NCBI GenBank assembly: GCA_902506565.1
Contig: LR732703.1
Location: 870,030-934,029 of the forward strand
Source: Burkholderiales bacterium 8X
GTDB lineage: Bacteria > Pseudomonadota > Gammaproteobacteria > Burkholderiales > Burkholderiaceae_C
Length of the DNA: 64,000 bases
Direction of reading: 5' to 3'
The notes beneath the pieces are model-generated. The model made no database searches. It saw nothing but the letters and a program-made list of their open reading frames with translations, and was not told the DNA's origin. Shown piece by piece: positions 8,041 through 16,049 of the stretch (its first letter is position 1; every line of letters begins with the position of its first letter). The position numbers and the translations under genes are program-made.

Positions 8041-9339
8041 CTACATCCGCGAGGGCAGCCAGGTCGCGAGCGCCGGCCAGACGTAGATCAGCCAGGCCAG
8101 GAACAGGATCATCATCCAGTAGGGCGTGACGCCCACGAAGATCTCGCGCATCGTGAGCTCGCTGTCGGGCACCGCAGCCTTGACGACGAAGGCGCTCATG
8201 CCGAACGGCGGCGTCAGCACCCCGGCCTCGATCACCAGGATGCCGATCAATGCGAAGACGATCGGGTCGAAGCCGAGCGCCATGGCAATCGGCCAGAAGA
8301 TCGGCACCGTCAGCAGCATGATCGAGATGCTGTCGATCATGCAGCCGAGCAGGAACCACACCGTGACCATGAAAAGCATGGTGCCGGTCGGGCCGAGCCC
8401 CCAGGATTCGAGCAGGGCCTGCACTTCCTGCGGCAGCCCGTTGAGCGCCACCAGCTTGCTGAACATCGTTGCCGTGAGCAGCAGCAGCATGATCGGCGTC
8501 ACGGTGCGGCCGGCCTCCATGAAGGCCTCGCGAATGCCGCTCCACCGCATGCCCTTGGCCCAGGCCACCACCAGCGCGCCGACCATGCCGACCGCGCTGC
8601 CTTCGGTCGGCGTGAAGAAGCCGAACCAGATGCCGCCCAAGGTCAGCAGGATGAGAAGACCCACGTACAGTGCGCCCAGCGATTCGCCCCGCTCCGGCGG
8701 TTCTGCCGCGGTGCCCGACTCGGGCGCCGATTCCGGCCGCAGCTTGGCGAAGACCGCGCAGTAGACCGCATACAAGCTCGCCAGCAGCAGGCCGGGCAAG
8801 ACCCCCGCGGCGAACAGCTTGCCGACCGATTGCTCGGTGAGGATGGCCCACACGATCATGAAGACCGACGGCGGTATCAGCAGGCCCAGCACCGAGCTGC
8901 CGGCGATGCAGCCGGTCGCGAAGCTGCGGCTGTAGCGATTGGCGCGCATCACCGGATAGGCGACATGGCTGAAGGCGGCAGCAGCCGCGACGCCGACGCC
9001 GGTGACCGCGGCGAACACCGCATTGCCGCCCACGGTCGCCACCGCCAGCCGGCCGGGCACGCCGGGAAGGCGCCGATTCACCACGTTGAAGAGATCGCCG
9101 GCCGCGCCCGAATGCGCGATCAGCATGCCCATCACGGTGAAGCACGGGATCACGACGAAGTTGTAGTCCTTGATGCCGCCGATCGCGGTCTGGCCGATCA
9201 GGTCCATGGCCGGCCACAGTCCGGCGAGGGCGATGCACAGGCCGAAGAACGCGCTGCCCGCGAAGGCGAAGACGACGGGCACGCCGGCGATCACCAGCGC
9301 GACGAGCACCAGCACGCTGGCCCAGGTTTCGAGAAACAT
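8041..9339 (-). CDS. TRAP transporter large permease (DctM type)
   Basis: 432 aa and strongly hydrophobic, with roughly 12 membrane segments. Characteristic motifs include GIPPS-like LGLLIPPSVFMIVWAILTEQ, GFFTPTEGSAVG and the C-terminal ITPPFG-type VLTPPFGMSAFVVK. This subunit forms the ion-coupled translocation pathway of TRAP importers. The start MFLETW is chosen over an upstream in-frame ATG because it lies ten bases after the small permease stop and gives the normal N-terminus. The operon order is unusual, since an MFS gene separates the permeases from the DctP receptor. Confidence 0.92.
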   Translation of the reverse strand: MFLETWASVLVLVALVIAGVPVVFAFAGSAFFGLCIALAGLWPAMDLIGQTAIGGIKDYNFVVIPCFTVMGMLIAHSGAAGDLFNVVNRRLPGVPGRLAVATVGGNAVFAAVTGVGVAAAAAFSHVAYPVMRANRYSRSFATGCIAGSSVLGLLIPPSVFMIVWAILTEQSVGKLFAAGVLPGLLLASLYAVYCAVFAKLRPESAPESGTAAEPPERGESLGALYVGLLILLTLGGIWFGFFTPTEGSAVGMVGALVVAWAKGMRWSGIREAFMEAGRTVTPIMLLLLTATMFSKLVALNGLPQEVQALLESWGLGPTGTMLFMVTVWFLLGCMIDSISIMLLTVPIFWPIAMALGFDPIVFALIGILVIEAGVLTPPFGMSAFVVKAAVPDSELTMREIFVGVTPYWMMILFLAWLIYVWPALATWLPSRM

Positions 9340-9349
9340 GTGCGGCTTC

Positions 9350-9853
9350 CTAGTGTTGCGGAGGATTGGCTTTGGAGTCGCGGCCCCTGGCTGCATCCAC
9401 CAGGAGCCCGATGCAGACGGCAGCGCCGAGGATCCACAGCACCAGCAGGCTGAAGCGCAGCGGCGAGGCCGGCAGGCGGAAGGCGTCGTTGCCGTAGAAC
9501 TCGGCGCTGTGCCAGCCCGCGAGCGCAGGCTCCCAGCCGGCGAGCACGAACACCACGAACACCGCCGCGCCGACCGCCCAGGCCAGCGCCGACAGGCCGC
9601 GGCGCACCAGGGGCGGCATGCGGTCGAGGAAGAACGTGACCCGCAGCAGCTTGCCTTCGCGCAGCGCGTGCGGCGCCTGCAGGAAGGTCAGCAGCACGAG
9701 CCCCGCGCCCGTCAGTTCGGCGGTGCCGGCGAACGGCCTATTGAAGACCAGGCGACCCAGCACGTCGTAGCAGATGACGACGACCATGGCGGCCAGCAAC
9801 GCTGCGCCCATGGCGTGAAGACCGAGCAGCGCTCGATCGATCCAAGACTTCAT
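9350..9853 (-). CDS. TRAP transporter small permease (DctQ type)
   Basis: 167 aa with four hydrophobic segments, the normal DctQ architecture. The central FNRPFAGTAELTGAGLVLLTFL segment corresponds to the conserved middle region of DctQ proteins. The ATG overlaps the stop of the MFS gene (ATGA), and the DctM gene starts ten bases downstream. It partners the large permease in the inner membrane. Confidence 0.88.
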   Translation of the reverse strand: MKSWIDRALLGLHAMGAALLAAMVVVICYDVLGRLVFNRPFAGTAELTGAGLVLLTFLQAPHALREGKLLRVTFFLDRMPPLVRRGLSALAWAVGAAVFVVFVLAGWEPALAGWHSAEFYGNDAFRLPASPLRFSLLVLWILGAAVCIGLLVDAARGRDSKANPPQH

Positions 9854-11043
9854 GTCCGGTCCTTTGCAAGGGGAAAGAGAAACCAGGCGGCGCAACCGCC
9901 CGCCACCAACAGGGCCGCCATCGACACCACCGCGACCTGCGGCGACAACGGCAGCGAACCGGCGATCCAGGCGCTGGCGGCGCCGGTGCTCATGTGGACG
10001 GTGCCGATGGCAGCGGTCGCAAGGCCCGCCTGCTTCGGCAGGTCTTGCAGCACCAGCGAGAACGCTGCGGGAAACACCACGCCGTGCCCGATCGCGCAGA
10101 GCGTCAGCGCGAGGCCCCACAGCCACACCGCAGGCCACGCCAGCGTCGCCGCCAGCAGCGCGATGCCGATGCCGACCACGCCCAGGCCGTGCGCCATGTG
10201 GATGCGGCTCGGCACCGCGGCGGCACGCCGCACCCACTGGTTGCCGAGCGCAAAACCGAGATAGCTGCCGCCGAGCAGCAGCGCCACCAGGCCCGGCCCG
10301 GCGCCGGTCGACTCTCGCAGCGCCGCGGGTCCGGCCGCCGCCACGATGAAGAACGGCGCCGCCGCGCCCGCGAGCGCAAGGCTGGTGCGCTGCACCGATC
10401 GGGTTCGCACCAGCAAGGACCAGGACGCGCGATCCGGCACGCTGGTCGCGGCGGGGCGGGTCTCGCGATGCGATCGCCAGGCAGCGATGCCGCAGGCGCC
10501 CACGAGCCATGCGATCAGCACCAGCGGCGCTCGCCAACCGAAAAGCTGCGCCAGCAGCCAAGCCAGCGGCGGCGTCACCGCCGGCGCGATGGCGAACACC
10601 ACCGACAGGATCGCCATGCTGCGCTGCAGGGCCGACCCCTGGTGCAGGTCCCGCAGCGACGCCCGCGGCACCACCAGGCAGCTCGCCAGTCCCAGCCCGG
10701 TGACGAAGCGGCCCGCCAGCAGCGCCACGCCGCCGGTGGCGCACGCCGCCAGCAGCGCACCGGCGCCAGCCAGCGCCAGTCCGGCGAGGATGGTCGGCCG
10801 GCGACCCCATCGATCGGCCGCATCGCCGGCCGCGGGCTGACCGAGCCCGAGGCCGAGTGCATACACGGCCACGGCCGCGGCCCGGCCGCCCGCATCCATC
10901 GGCTCGCCCGCCGCCAGGATCGGCTGCAGCCCGACCGCGACGTTGAGCCCGAGCGGCGAGAGGCCGGCCACGCTGGCCAGGTAGAGCAAGGCGGGCGGGC
11001 GCGGCGTGCCGGCTTCGGCGGCCAGCCGGCAGGGAGCGGTCAT
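9850..11043 (-). CDS. MFS transporter (Bcr/CflA or DHA1-like)
   Basis: 397 aa and about 12 hydrophobic segments. The loop 2-3 signature DAADRWGRRPTILAG is the major-facilitator motif A, and motif C-like GLGLASCLVVP and AIAPAVTPPLAWLL resemble drug/H+ antiporters of the Bcr/CflA group. It lies inside a TRAP operon, 19 bases after the DctP stop and overlapping the DctQ start by four bases, so it is co-translated with the importer. Efflux of a toxic intermediate or a second uptake route for a related compound are both possible; substrate unknown. Confidence 0.85.
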   Translation of the reverse strand: MTAPCRLAAEAGTPRPPALLYLASVAGLSPLGLNVAVGLQPILAAGEPMDAGGRAAAVAVYALGLGLGQPAAGDAADRWGRRPTILAGLALAGAGALLAACATGGVALLAGRFVTGLGLASCLVVPRASLRDLHQGSALQRSMAILSVVFAIAPAVTPPLAWLLAQLFGWRAPLVLIAWLVGACGIAAWRSHRETRPAATSVPDRASWSLLVRTRSVQRTSLALAGAAAPFFIVAAAGPAALRESTGAGPGLVALLLGGSYLGFALGNQWVRRAAAVPSRIHMAHGLGVVGIGIALLAATLAWPAVWLWGLALTLCAIGHGVVFPAAFSLVLQDLPKQAGLATAAIGTVHMSTGAASAWIAGSLPLSPQVAVVSMAALLVAGGCAAWFLFPLAKDRT

Positions 11044-11062
11044 CGATTGCGACCCTGCAAGC

Positions 11063-12121
11063 TCAGAGCGCGTAGTCGTAGGGCAGCTTGTAGCCGGCCT
11101 CGCCCAGGAACTTGATGTACGTCTTCATCACCTCGGTCGCGGGCTGGCCCTTGCCGTCGAGCTCCTTCGCGGCCTTCGACGGCAGGTCCTTCACCAGCTG
11201 CGCCCAGCGGCCCCGTTCCTCGGTGCCGAGGGTGTTGACCTTCACGCCTTCCTTGGCGATGCGGGTCTCGGTCTCGGCGTCGCGCTGCTTGCTCTGCTCG
11301 GCCACCATCACCGTGGCCTCGTCCGCGACCTGGTCGATGATCGCGACCACCTCCTTCGGCAGGCGCGTGCGGGTGTTCATGTTCATGAAGGCGGCGAGCG
11401 TGCTGTACGAGCCGAAGCCGGTCTTGGTCCAGAACTTGGCGACCTCGCGCAGCTTGAACGCCTCCATGCCCGAGACCCAGAACAGGCTGCCCTCGGCCAG
11501 GCCGTTCTGGATCGCCTGGTAGTGGTCGCCGATGCCGAGCGTCACCGGCACCGCGCCGGTGGGGATGAAGAGCGGCGCATTGGTGCCGGTCATCGCGATC
11601 CGCTTGCCCTTGAGATCCTCGACCCGCTTGATCTCGAAGGTGCTGCCCACGCTGTAGGCCTCGGTCACCATCTGCGCCAGGATGTGCGCGTTGTACGGCT
11701 TCATGCTGGCCTGCAGCGCCGGCACTTCCTTGAGCATGCGGCTCGCCACCTTCTGCTGCAGCACCGGATCGTCCGAGGTGAACGGCAGGTAGGCGCTGTA
11801 GTTCAGGAGGCCGGCACGCGCCTGCTCGAATCCGATCGGCGAGAGCGCGATGTCCAGTGAGCCCTTCTGCACCGCCTCGATGCCGCCGTCGACCTTGGCG
11901 ACGCTGCCGCCCCAGGCCTTGATGAAGCGGATGTCGTTGCCGGTCTTGGCCTTGACCCGCTTGGCCACTTCCTCGGCGAAGAAGGTGTCGAACACCTTGA
12001 TGTAGGTGGTGCCGGTGGTGTGGCCGCCACCCATGCGGATCGTGTAGCTCTCGGCATGCGCGGCTTGAACGCCGACCGCCAGCAAGGCGGTCGCGAGGAG
12101 GGAGGGAAGGGTCTTGTTCAT
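11063..12121 (-). CDS. TRAP transporter substrate-binding protein (DctP type)
   Basis: 352 aa. A Sec signal peptide (MNKTLPSLLATALLAVG, cleavage near AAHAES) precedes a periplasmic binding fold. Family features include the VKAKTGNDIRF region, the DIALSPIGFE segment and VEDLKGKRIAMTG. It delivers ligand to the DctQM permease encoded downstream. It starts 24 bases after the alpha/beta hydrolase stop. The ligand is probably an organic acid, as for most DctP proteins, but not identified. Confidence 0.9.
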   Translation of the reverse strand: MNKTLPSLLATALLAVGVQAAHAESYTIRMGGGHTTGTTYIKVFDTFFAEEVAKRVKAKTGNDIRFIKAWGGSVAKVDGGIEAVQKGSLDIALSPIGFEQARAGLLNYSAYLPFTSDDPVLQQKVASRMLKEVPALQASMKPYNAHILAQMVTEAYSVGSTFEIKRVEDLKGKRIAMTGTNAPLFIPTGAVPVTLGIGDHYQAIQNGLAEGSLFWVSGMEAFKLREVAKFWTKTGFGSYSTLAAFMNMNTRTRLPKEVVAIIDQVADEATVMVAEQSKQRDAETETRIAKEGVKVNTLGTEERGRWAQLVKDLPSKAAKELDGKGQPATEVMKTYIKFLGEAGYKLPYDYAL

Positions 12122-12145
12122 CGTTGTCTCTCTTGGTTGAAGGAA

Positions 12146-12934
12146 TCAGCGAAAGGCCAGGTCGAGCAGCAGGCTCTCGTAGCTTTCGGGGGCCAGCACG
12201 TGCGGATAGTGGCCGCCGCTCGGCAGCCGCAGGTGGCGGGCGCGCGGGTAGCGCGCACGCAGCCGGTCGCGTGCCGCCGGCGGAATCAACGGATCGTCTT
12301 CGCAGTCCAGCACGGTGATCGCCTCGTCGGCGACGGGCAGCGGCGGGCAGGCCTTGGCCTGGGTGACGCCGGCAAACCGCGCGTGCAGGTAGTCGGGCGA
12401 CTGGCGGTGCATCAGCATCGAGAGCTGAAGTTGCTGCAACGGCGAAACCGGTGCGCTCCGCACGCGGTCGAGCCAGGTGGCATGAAGCATCTCGGGCGAA
12501 GTCTCGCGAACCCAGTCCGGATCGAACATCGGGTTCGCCGCCAGGTCGCTCGCGTCCGTGAAGCCGTTCCCGATCACCAGCTTGCGCACCTGATCGGGAT
12601 GGCGCAGCACGAAGTACTGCGCCCACCAGGCCGCGAACGACGACCCCACCACCACCGCCGGCGGCAGCCCGAGGTGGTCGCAGACCGCCTTCAGTCCATC
12701 CGCCAGCGCTTCGGGCTCGGACACGGCCGGATAGGTCACCGCGATCAGGCGCAGCCGCTCGCCGAGCGACAACAGCGTGCGGACGAACATCGCGGCATCG
12801 CCGACCGAGCCGGGCAGCAGGACCACGGCCGGGCCGTGGCCGGCGGTGTCGAGCCAGCGCCAGGTGTGGCCGCCCGCGTCCTCGAGCGACGACCAGGCGT
12901 AGCGGCTCTCGAGCTTGTCGATCAGCTCGCGCAT
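12146..12934 (-). CDS. Alpha/beta hydrolase, maspardin-like
   Basis: 262 aa alpha/beta hydrolase. The nucleophile elbow reads VVVGSSFAAWW, so the usual G-x-S-x-G ends in Ala. The following KLVIGNGFTD and the late segment ARYPRARHLRLPSGGHYPHV resemble maspardin (SPG21)-type proteins from memory; an acid residue candidate is in VLDCEDDPL and a histidine in GGHYPH. It is the second gene of the TRAP operon, four bases after the cupin stop. An esterase or hydrolase acting on the imported compound is the likely role, but a non-catalytic role is possible given the altered elbow. Confidence 0.75.
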   Translation of the reverse strand: MRELIDKLESRYAWSSLEDAGGHTWRWLDTAGHGPAVVLLPGSVGDAAMFVRTLLSLGERLRLIAVTYPAVSEPEALADGLKAVCDHLGLPPAVVVGSSFAAWWAQYFVLRHPDQVRKLVIGNGFTDASDLAANPMFDPDWVRETSPEMLHATWLDRVRSAPVSPLQQLQLSMLMHRQSPDYLHARFAGVTQAKACPPLPVADEAITVLDCEDDPLIPPAARDRLRARYPRARHLRLPSGGHYPHVLAPESYESLLLDLAFR

Positions 12935-12938
12935 CGAC

Positions 12939-13514
12939 TCAGTACTTTCCTTCGGCCGTCAGGAAGCCTTCTTCTCGCAGCCGGGCATGCGCCTCGGGCG
13001 AGAACTCCGCCTGCGGCACGTTGCCGCCGATCACGAACAGCAGCCAATGGGTCTTCTCGGGCTCTTCGAACGTGACGTTCTCGAAGCGGCGCTGCACGCC
13101 GGCAGGGAACGAGATGACGTCGAAGGGCTCGAGGTCGAAGGCTTCGACCTGGCCGTCCAGTTCCCACGAACAACGCCACTTGCCGGTCATCGGCATGAAG
13201 GTCTCGTTGGTGTCGTGGTTGTGCATCATCGGCCCCTTGCCCGGCGTGGTTTCGCAGAAGCCGAGGTTGAAGCCCTCGCTGATCTTGATGTGCGCATGCT
13301 CGGCCGCCTGGTCGCCCACCGGCGAGACGATCGGCAGCCCGCCGTCGTTCTTCTCCGGCGGTTGGAAGCCGATGATGTTGTAGAGCTTGCGCATCGCGCT
13401 CGGATGGCGGCTGTCGGGCAGGCCGCCGTCGAAGCCCTTGATCTCCTTGAAGAGGGCGACGCGCTTGCGCATCTCTTCGCGGGTGACGCGGATGGTGGGG
13501 ATCTTCTGTTCCAT
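12939..13514 (-). CDS. Cupin-domain protein
   Basis: 191 aa with a single C-terminal cupin barrel. Motif 1 is good: GKGPMMHNHDTNETF holds H-x-H and Glu metal ligands. Motif 2 is FDVISFPAGVQRRFEN, where the usual histidine is replaced by arginine, so metal binding would be three-ligand or absent. The gene is preceded by AGGAG and is the first full-size gene of the TRAP operon, divergent from a LysR regulator. Cupins of this size can be isomerases, small dioxygenases or sensors; no reaction can be assigned. Confidence 0.8.
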   Translation of the reverse strand: MEQKIPTIRVTREEMRKRVALFKEIKGFDGGLPDSRHPSAMRKLYNIIGFQPPEKNDGGLPIVSPVGDQAAEHAHIKISEGFNLGFCETTPGKGPMMHNHDTNETFMPMTGKWRCSWELDGQVEAFDLEPFDVISFPAGVQRRFENVTFEEPEKTHWLLFVIGGNVPQAEFSPEAHARLREEGFLTAEGKY

Positions 13515-13566
13515 GGGGTTTCTCCTGATGGGGATGAAAAGCGCTCTCGGAGGCGCGCCGATTCCG

Positions 13567-13624
13567 CCGCGGCGAAGGCCGCGGAAGTCGTGTGATTCGA
13601 AGGGGGGAAGGCCGCGTTGCGGCC
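13567..13624 (-). promoter_or_regulatory. Two GC-rich hairpins in the leader of the cupin/TRAP operon
   Basis: On the transcribed strand GGCCGC-AAC-GCGGCC (13624-13610) is followed by CCGCGGC-CTTC-GCCGCGG (13584-13567). Both stems are perfect. They lie between the stop of a possible leader peptide and the cupin start, the arrangement expected for translation-linked attenuation, though they could simply stabilise the transcript. Confidence 0.4.
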
Positions 13625-13629
13625 GGCGC

Positions 13630-13674
13630 TCAATCCGGCCGTGCGAGCCGTGCGCGCATGGTGTGAGTGGTCAT
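13630..13674 (-). CDS. Possible 14-residue leader peptide
   Basis: The frame encodes MTTHTMRARLARPD. It has a better ribosome-binding site than many full genes here: AGGAGA (13687-13682) seven bases before the ATG. It starts about 25 bases after a predicted transcription start and ends 115 bases before the cupin gene, with two stable hairpins in between. Three Thr and three Arg codons stand out but no single amino acid run is present. It could be a regulatory leader or chance. Confidence 0.35.
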   Translation of the reverse strand: MTTHTMRARLARPD

Positions 13675-13705
13675 CGTGTCGTCTCCTGCTTCTTGATCTG
13701 CATCC

Positions 13706-13735
13706 ATTAAAGTGCAGCCACCCGGCGTCATGCAA
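13706..13735 (-). promoter_or_regulatory. Candidate sigma-70 promoter for the cupin/TRAP operon
   Basis: On the minus strand TTGCAT (13735-13730) is followed after 18 bases by TTTAAT (13711-13706). The -10 matches five of six consensus bases, the -35 only the TTG. It would start transcription near 13699, just before the leader-peptide ribosome-binding site. Confidence 0.35.
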
Positions 13736-13754
13736 TTCGCCTGGCCGATGTCCG

Positions 13755-13769
13755 TTATCGAATTTTCAA
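13755..13769. promoter_or_regulatory. Candidate LysR T-N11-A site
   Basis: TTATCGAATTTTCAA contains the T-N11-A spacing of LysR-type operators and sits directly upstream of the LysR GTG start and in the shared divergent region with the cupin operon. Symmetry is poor, so this is only a candidate. Confidence 0.25.
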
Positions 13770-13770
13770 G

Positions 13771-14712
13771 GTGCGTCTTCGCGATCTCGATCTCAACCTG
13801 CTGGTCTCCCTCGACACGCTCTTGAGGGAGGCCCACGTGTCGCGTGCGGCGGCGCGGCTGGACATGAGCCAGTCGTCCATGAGCCTTGCGCTGTCGAAGC
13901 TGCGCACCCTGTTCAACGATCCGCTGCTGGTCAAGGGCGGTAGCGCGCTGGTTCTCACCGCCAAGGCCATCGATCTCGCGCCGCGGGTCGCCGATGCCTT
14001 GCGCCAGATCGACAGCCTGCTCCACATGCAGGAAGCCTTCGACCCGGCGCAGGCCCGCGACACGATCACCTTCATCGTCACCGACTACATCGACTTCCTG
14101 CTGGTGCCTTCGTTGGTCAAGGTGATGGCACGCCGCGCGCCCAACGTGACGCTGCGCGTGGTCGGCCCGAATCCGAAGCGGCTCGGCGAGGTCTTCAGCA
14201 ACGGCGAGGTGGACGTGTCGGTGTCGTACTTTCCCGACCCTCCGGCCAGCTTGCGGGTGCGGCCGCTCTTCACCGATCGGCTGGTCGGCATCGCAAGGCG
14301 CGGGCACCCGTTCCTTGCCGACACGACCGACCTCGATGCCTACTGCCGGCACGGCCACGTGACCGTCGAGCCGGGCGAGGCCACCTGGTACAACACGCAG
14401 GTCGACCAGCAACTGAGCCTGCAGGGGCGCCAGCGCTGCACCCAGCTCACCAAGCCGACCTTCCTCGGCGTGCCTTTCATCGTGGAGGATTCCGACCTGC
14501 TCGCCACCTTGCCCGAACGGGTGGCGCGCGGCTTCGCCCGCTTCACCGAGGTCGAGCTGTTCGATCCGCCGTTGAAGCTCGAGCCGTTCTCGGTGGTGCT
14601 GCTCTGGCACGACCGCACCCATACGAATCCGTTGCATCGTTGGTTCCGCGAGCTGGTGGTGGAGGTCTGCGAAGAAGGCTCGGCGCCGTGGACCGCGTCC
14701 ACCGCATCCTGA
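13771..14712 (+). CDS. LysR-family transcriptional regulator
   Basis: 313 aa. The N-terminal winged helix-turn-helix reads LRDLDLNLLVSLDTLLREAHVSRAAARLDMSQSSMSLALSKLR, the NodD/NahR-like form of the family, followed by the periplasmic-binding-like effector domain. The start is GTG. It is transcribed away from the cupin/TRAP operon, the classic position for its regulator; an aromatic or organic acid inducer is typical of the NahR/NodD branch. Its 3' end overlaps the next gene by 25 bases. Confidence 0.92.
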   Translation: MRLRDLDLNLLVSLDTLLREAHVSRAAARLDMSQSSMSLALSKLRTLFNDPLLVKGGSALVLTAKAIDLAPRVADALRQIDSLLHMQEAFDPAQARDTITFIVTDYIDFLLVPSLVKVMARRAPNVTLRVVGPNPKRLGEVFSNGEVDVSVSYFPDPPASLRVRPLFTDRLVGIARRGHPFLADTTDLDAYCRHGHVTVEPGEATWYNTQVDQQLSLQGRQRCTQLTKPTFLGVPFIVEDSDLLATLPERVARGFARFTEVELFDPPLKLEPFSVVLLWHDRTHTNPLHRWFRELVVEVCEEGSAPWTASTAS

Positions 14713-15995
14713 GTCGCGTCGTCGCGATCGAGCGCGGCGAGGTCGGCGCCGCCCTGCTCGGCTTCGCCTGGTTCTTCTGCCTGCTCGGCGGCTACTACCT
14801 GCTGCGCCCGCTGCGCGATGCGCTGGGCCTTGCCGGCGGCGCCGACGAACTGCAATGGCTTTTCACCGCCACCTTCGTCGCGATGCTGGCGCTGGTGCCG
14901 CTCTTCGGCCTCCTGGTCACGCGGCTCTCGCCGCGGCGCTTCGTACCCTGGGCCTATCGCTTCTTCGGCATCAGCATCCTGGTGTTCTGCGCGCTGATCG
15001 CGAGCGGCTACCAGAGCGTGTGGGTGGGACGCGTCTTCTTCGTCTGGATCAGCGTCTTCAATCTCTTCGTGATCAGCATCTTCTGGAGCGTGCTGGCCGA
15101 CCGCTTCAGCAACGAGCAGGGCCGGCGGCTCTTCGGCTTCATCGCCGCGGGCGGTACCGCCGGTACCTTCGCGGGCCCTGTGCTCGCGGCCTGGCTGGTG
15201 GGCGCGCTCGGTCCGGTGGCGCTGACGCTGGCCGCGGCCTTGCTGCTCGAAGCGGCGCTGCGCTGCTTCCGCGGATTGTTCCCGCGGAGCGATGCTTCGG
15301 CGGCCAGCGGGCCGCTGATTGCAGGGGGCGCGACCGCGACCGCAGACGACCGGCCGATCGGCGGCGGCGTACTGGCAGGGCTCGCGCTGATCGTTCGCTC
15401 GCCCTACCTGCTCGGCCTGTGCGGCTACCTGCTGCTGCACACGGCGGCCTCGACCTTCCTCTACTTCGAACAAGGCCGCATCGTCGCCGGCGCCTTCGCC
15501 GACACGGCCTCCCGCACCCGGTTCTTCGCGCTGGTGGACCTCGGAGTTTCCAGCTTGACCCTGCTGCTGCAGCTCGCCGTGACCGGACGTCTCCTGAAGC
15601 GCTTCGGCATCGCCGTGGCGCTGGTCTTGCTGCCGCTGGCCTCGGCCCTCGCTTTCGCCGCGGTCGCGGTATCACCGGTGGTCTGGGTGCTGGCCGGCGC
15701 TCAGGCGCTTCGAAGGGCCGTGGACTATGCGATCGCGCGTCCCGCGCGCGAAGTGCTGTTCACGGTGGTTTCGCGCGAGGCCAAGTACAAGGCCAAGAAC
15801 GCGATCGAGACCGTGGTCTACCGCGGCGGCGACGCGGTCAGCGGATGGATTTCTGCCGGGCTCGGCGCCCTCGGCGTCGGCTTTGCGGGGCTGGCGGCGC
15901 TGGCGATTCCGTTGGCGGCCATCTGGGCGCTGCTGTCGGTGTGGCTGGCACGTCAGCAAGAGCTCCGCCTTCGAAGCCGCCAGCCGCCGACCTGA
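14688..15995 (+). CDS. ATP/ADP-translocase-like (NTT, COG3202-type) membrane carrier
   Basis: 435 aa with 10-12 hydrophobic segments. The N-terminal FAWFFCLLGGYYLLRPLRDA and VLADRFSNEQGRRLFGFIAAGG segments match bacterial proteins related to nucleotide transporters of the MFS superfamily. Late motif RPAREVLFTVVSREAKYKAKN is also typical. The GTG start overlaps the LysR gene and is preceded by GAAGAAGG; a longer frame starting at 14640 would be mostly shadow. Free-living bacteria carry such carriers without known nucleotide uptake, so the substrate is open. Confidence 0.75.
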   Translation: MDRVHRILSRVVAIERGEVGAALLGFAWFFCLLGGYYLLRPLRDALGLAGGADELQWLFTATFVAMLALVPLFGLLVTRLSPRRFVPWAYRFFGISILVFCALIASGYQSVWVGRVFFVWISVFNLFVISIFWSVLADRFSNEQGRRLFGFIAAGGTAGTFAGPVLAAWLVGALGPVALTLAAALLLEAALRCFRGLFPRSDASAASGPLIAGGATATADDRPIGGGVLAGLALIVRSPYLLGLCGYLLLHTAASTFLYFEQGRIVAGAFADTASRTRFFALVDLGVSSLTLLLQLAVTGRLLKRFGIAVALVLLPLASALAFAAVAVSPVVWVLAGAQALRRAVDYAIARPAREVLFTVVSREAKYKAKNAIETVVYRGGDAVSGWISAGLGALGVGFAGLAALAIPLAAIWALLSVWLARQQELRLRSRQPPT

Positions 15996-16040
15996 GCAAT
16001 TGACCTGAACCACAGACCTGAACCACGGACCTGAACTGCC
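15989..16040. repeat. Four tandem copies of a 13-bp unit
   Basis: Units begin at 15989, 16002, 16015 and 16028 and each starts GACCTGA; the inner two are GACCTGAACCACA and GACCTGAACCACG. The first unit contains the TGA stop of the preceding carrier gene, so the array looks like slippage duplication of the gene's end. It fills the gap before the convergent TetR gene. Confidence 0.7.
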
Positions 16041-16049
16041 CGCCTGGAC

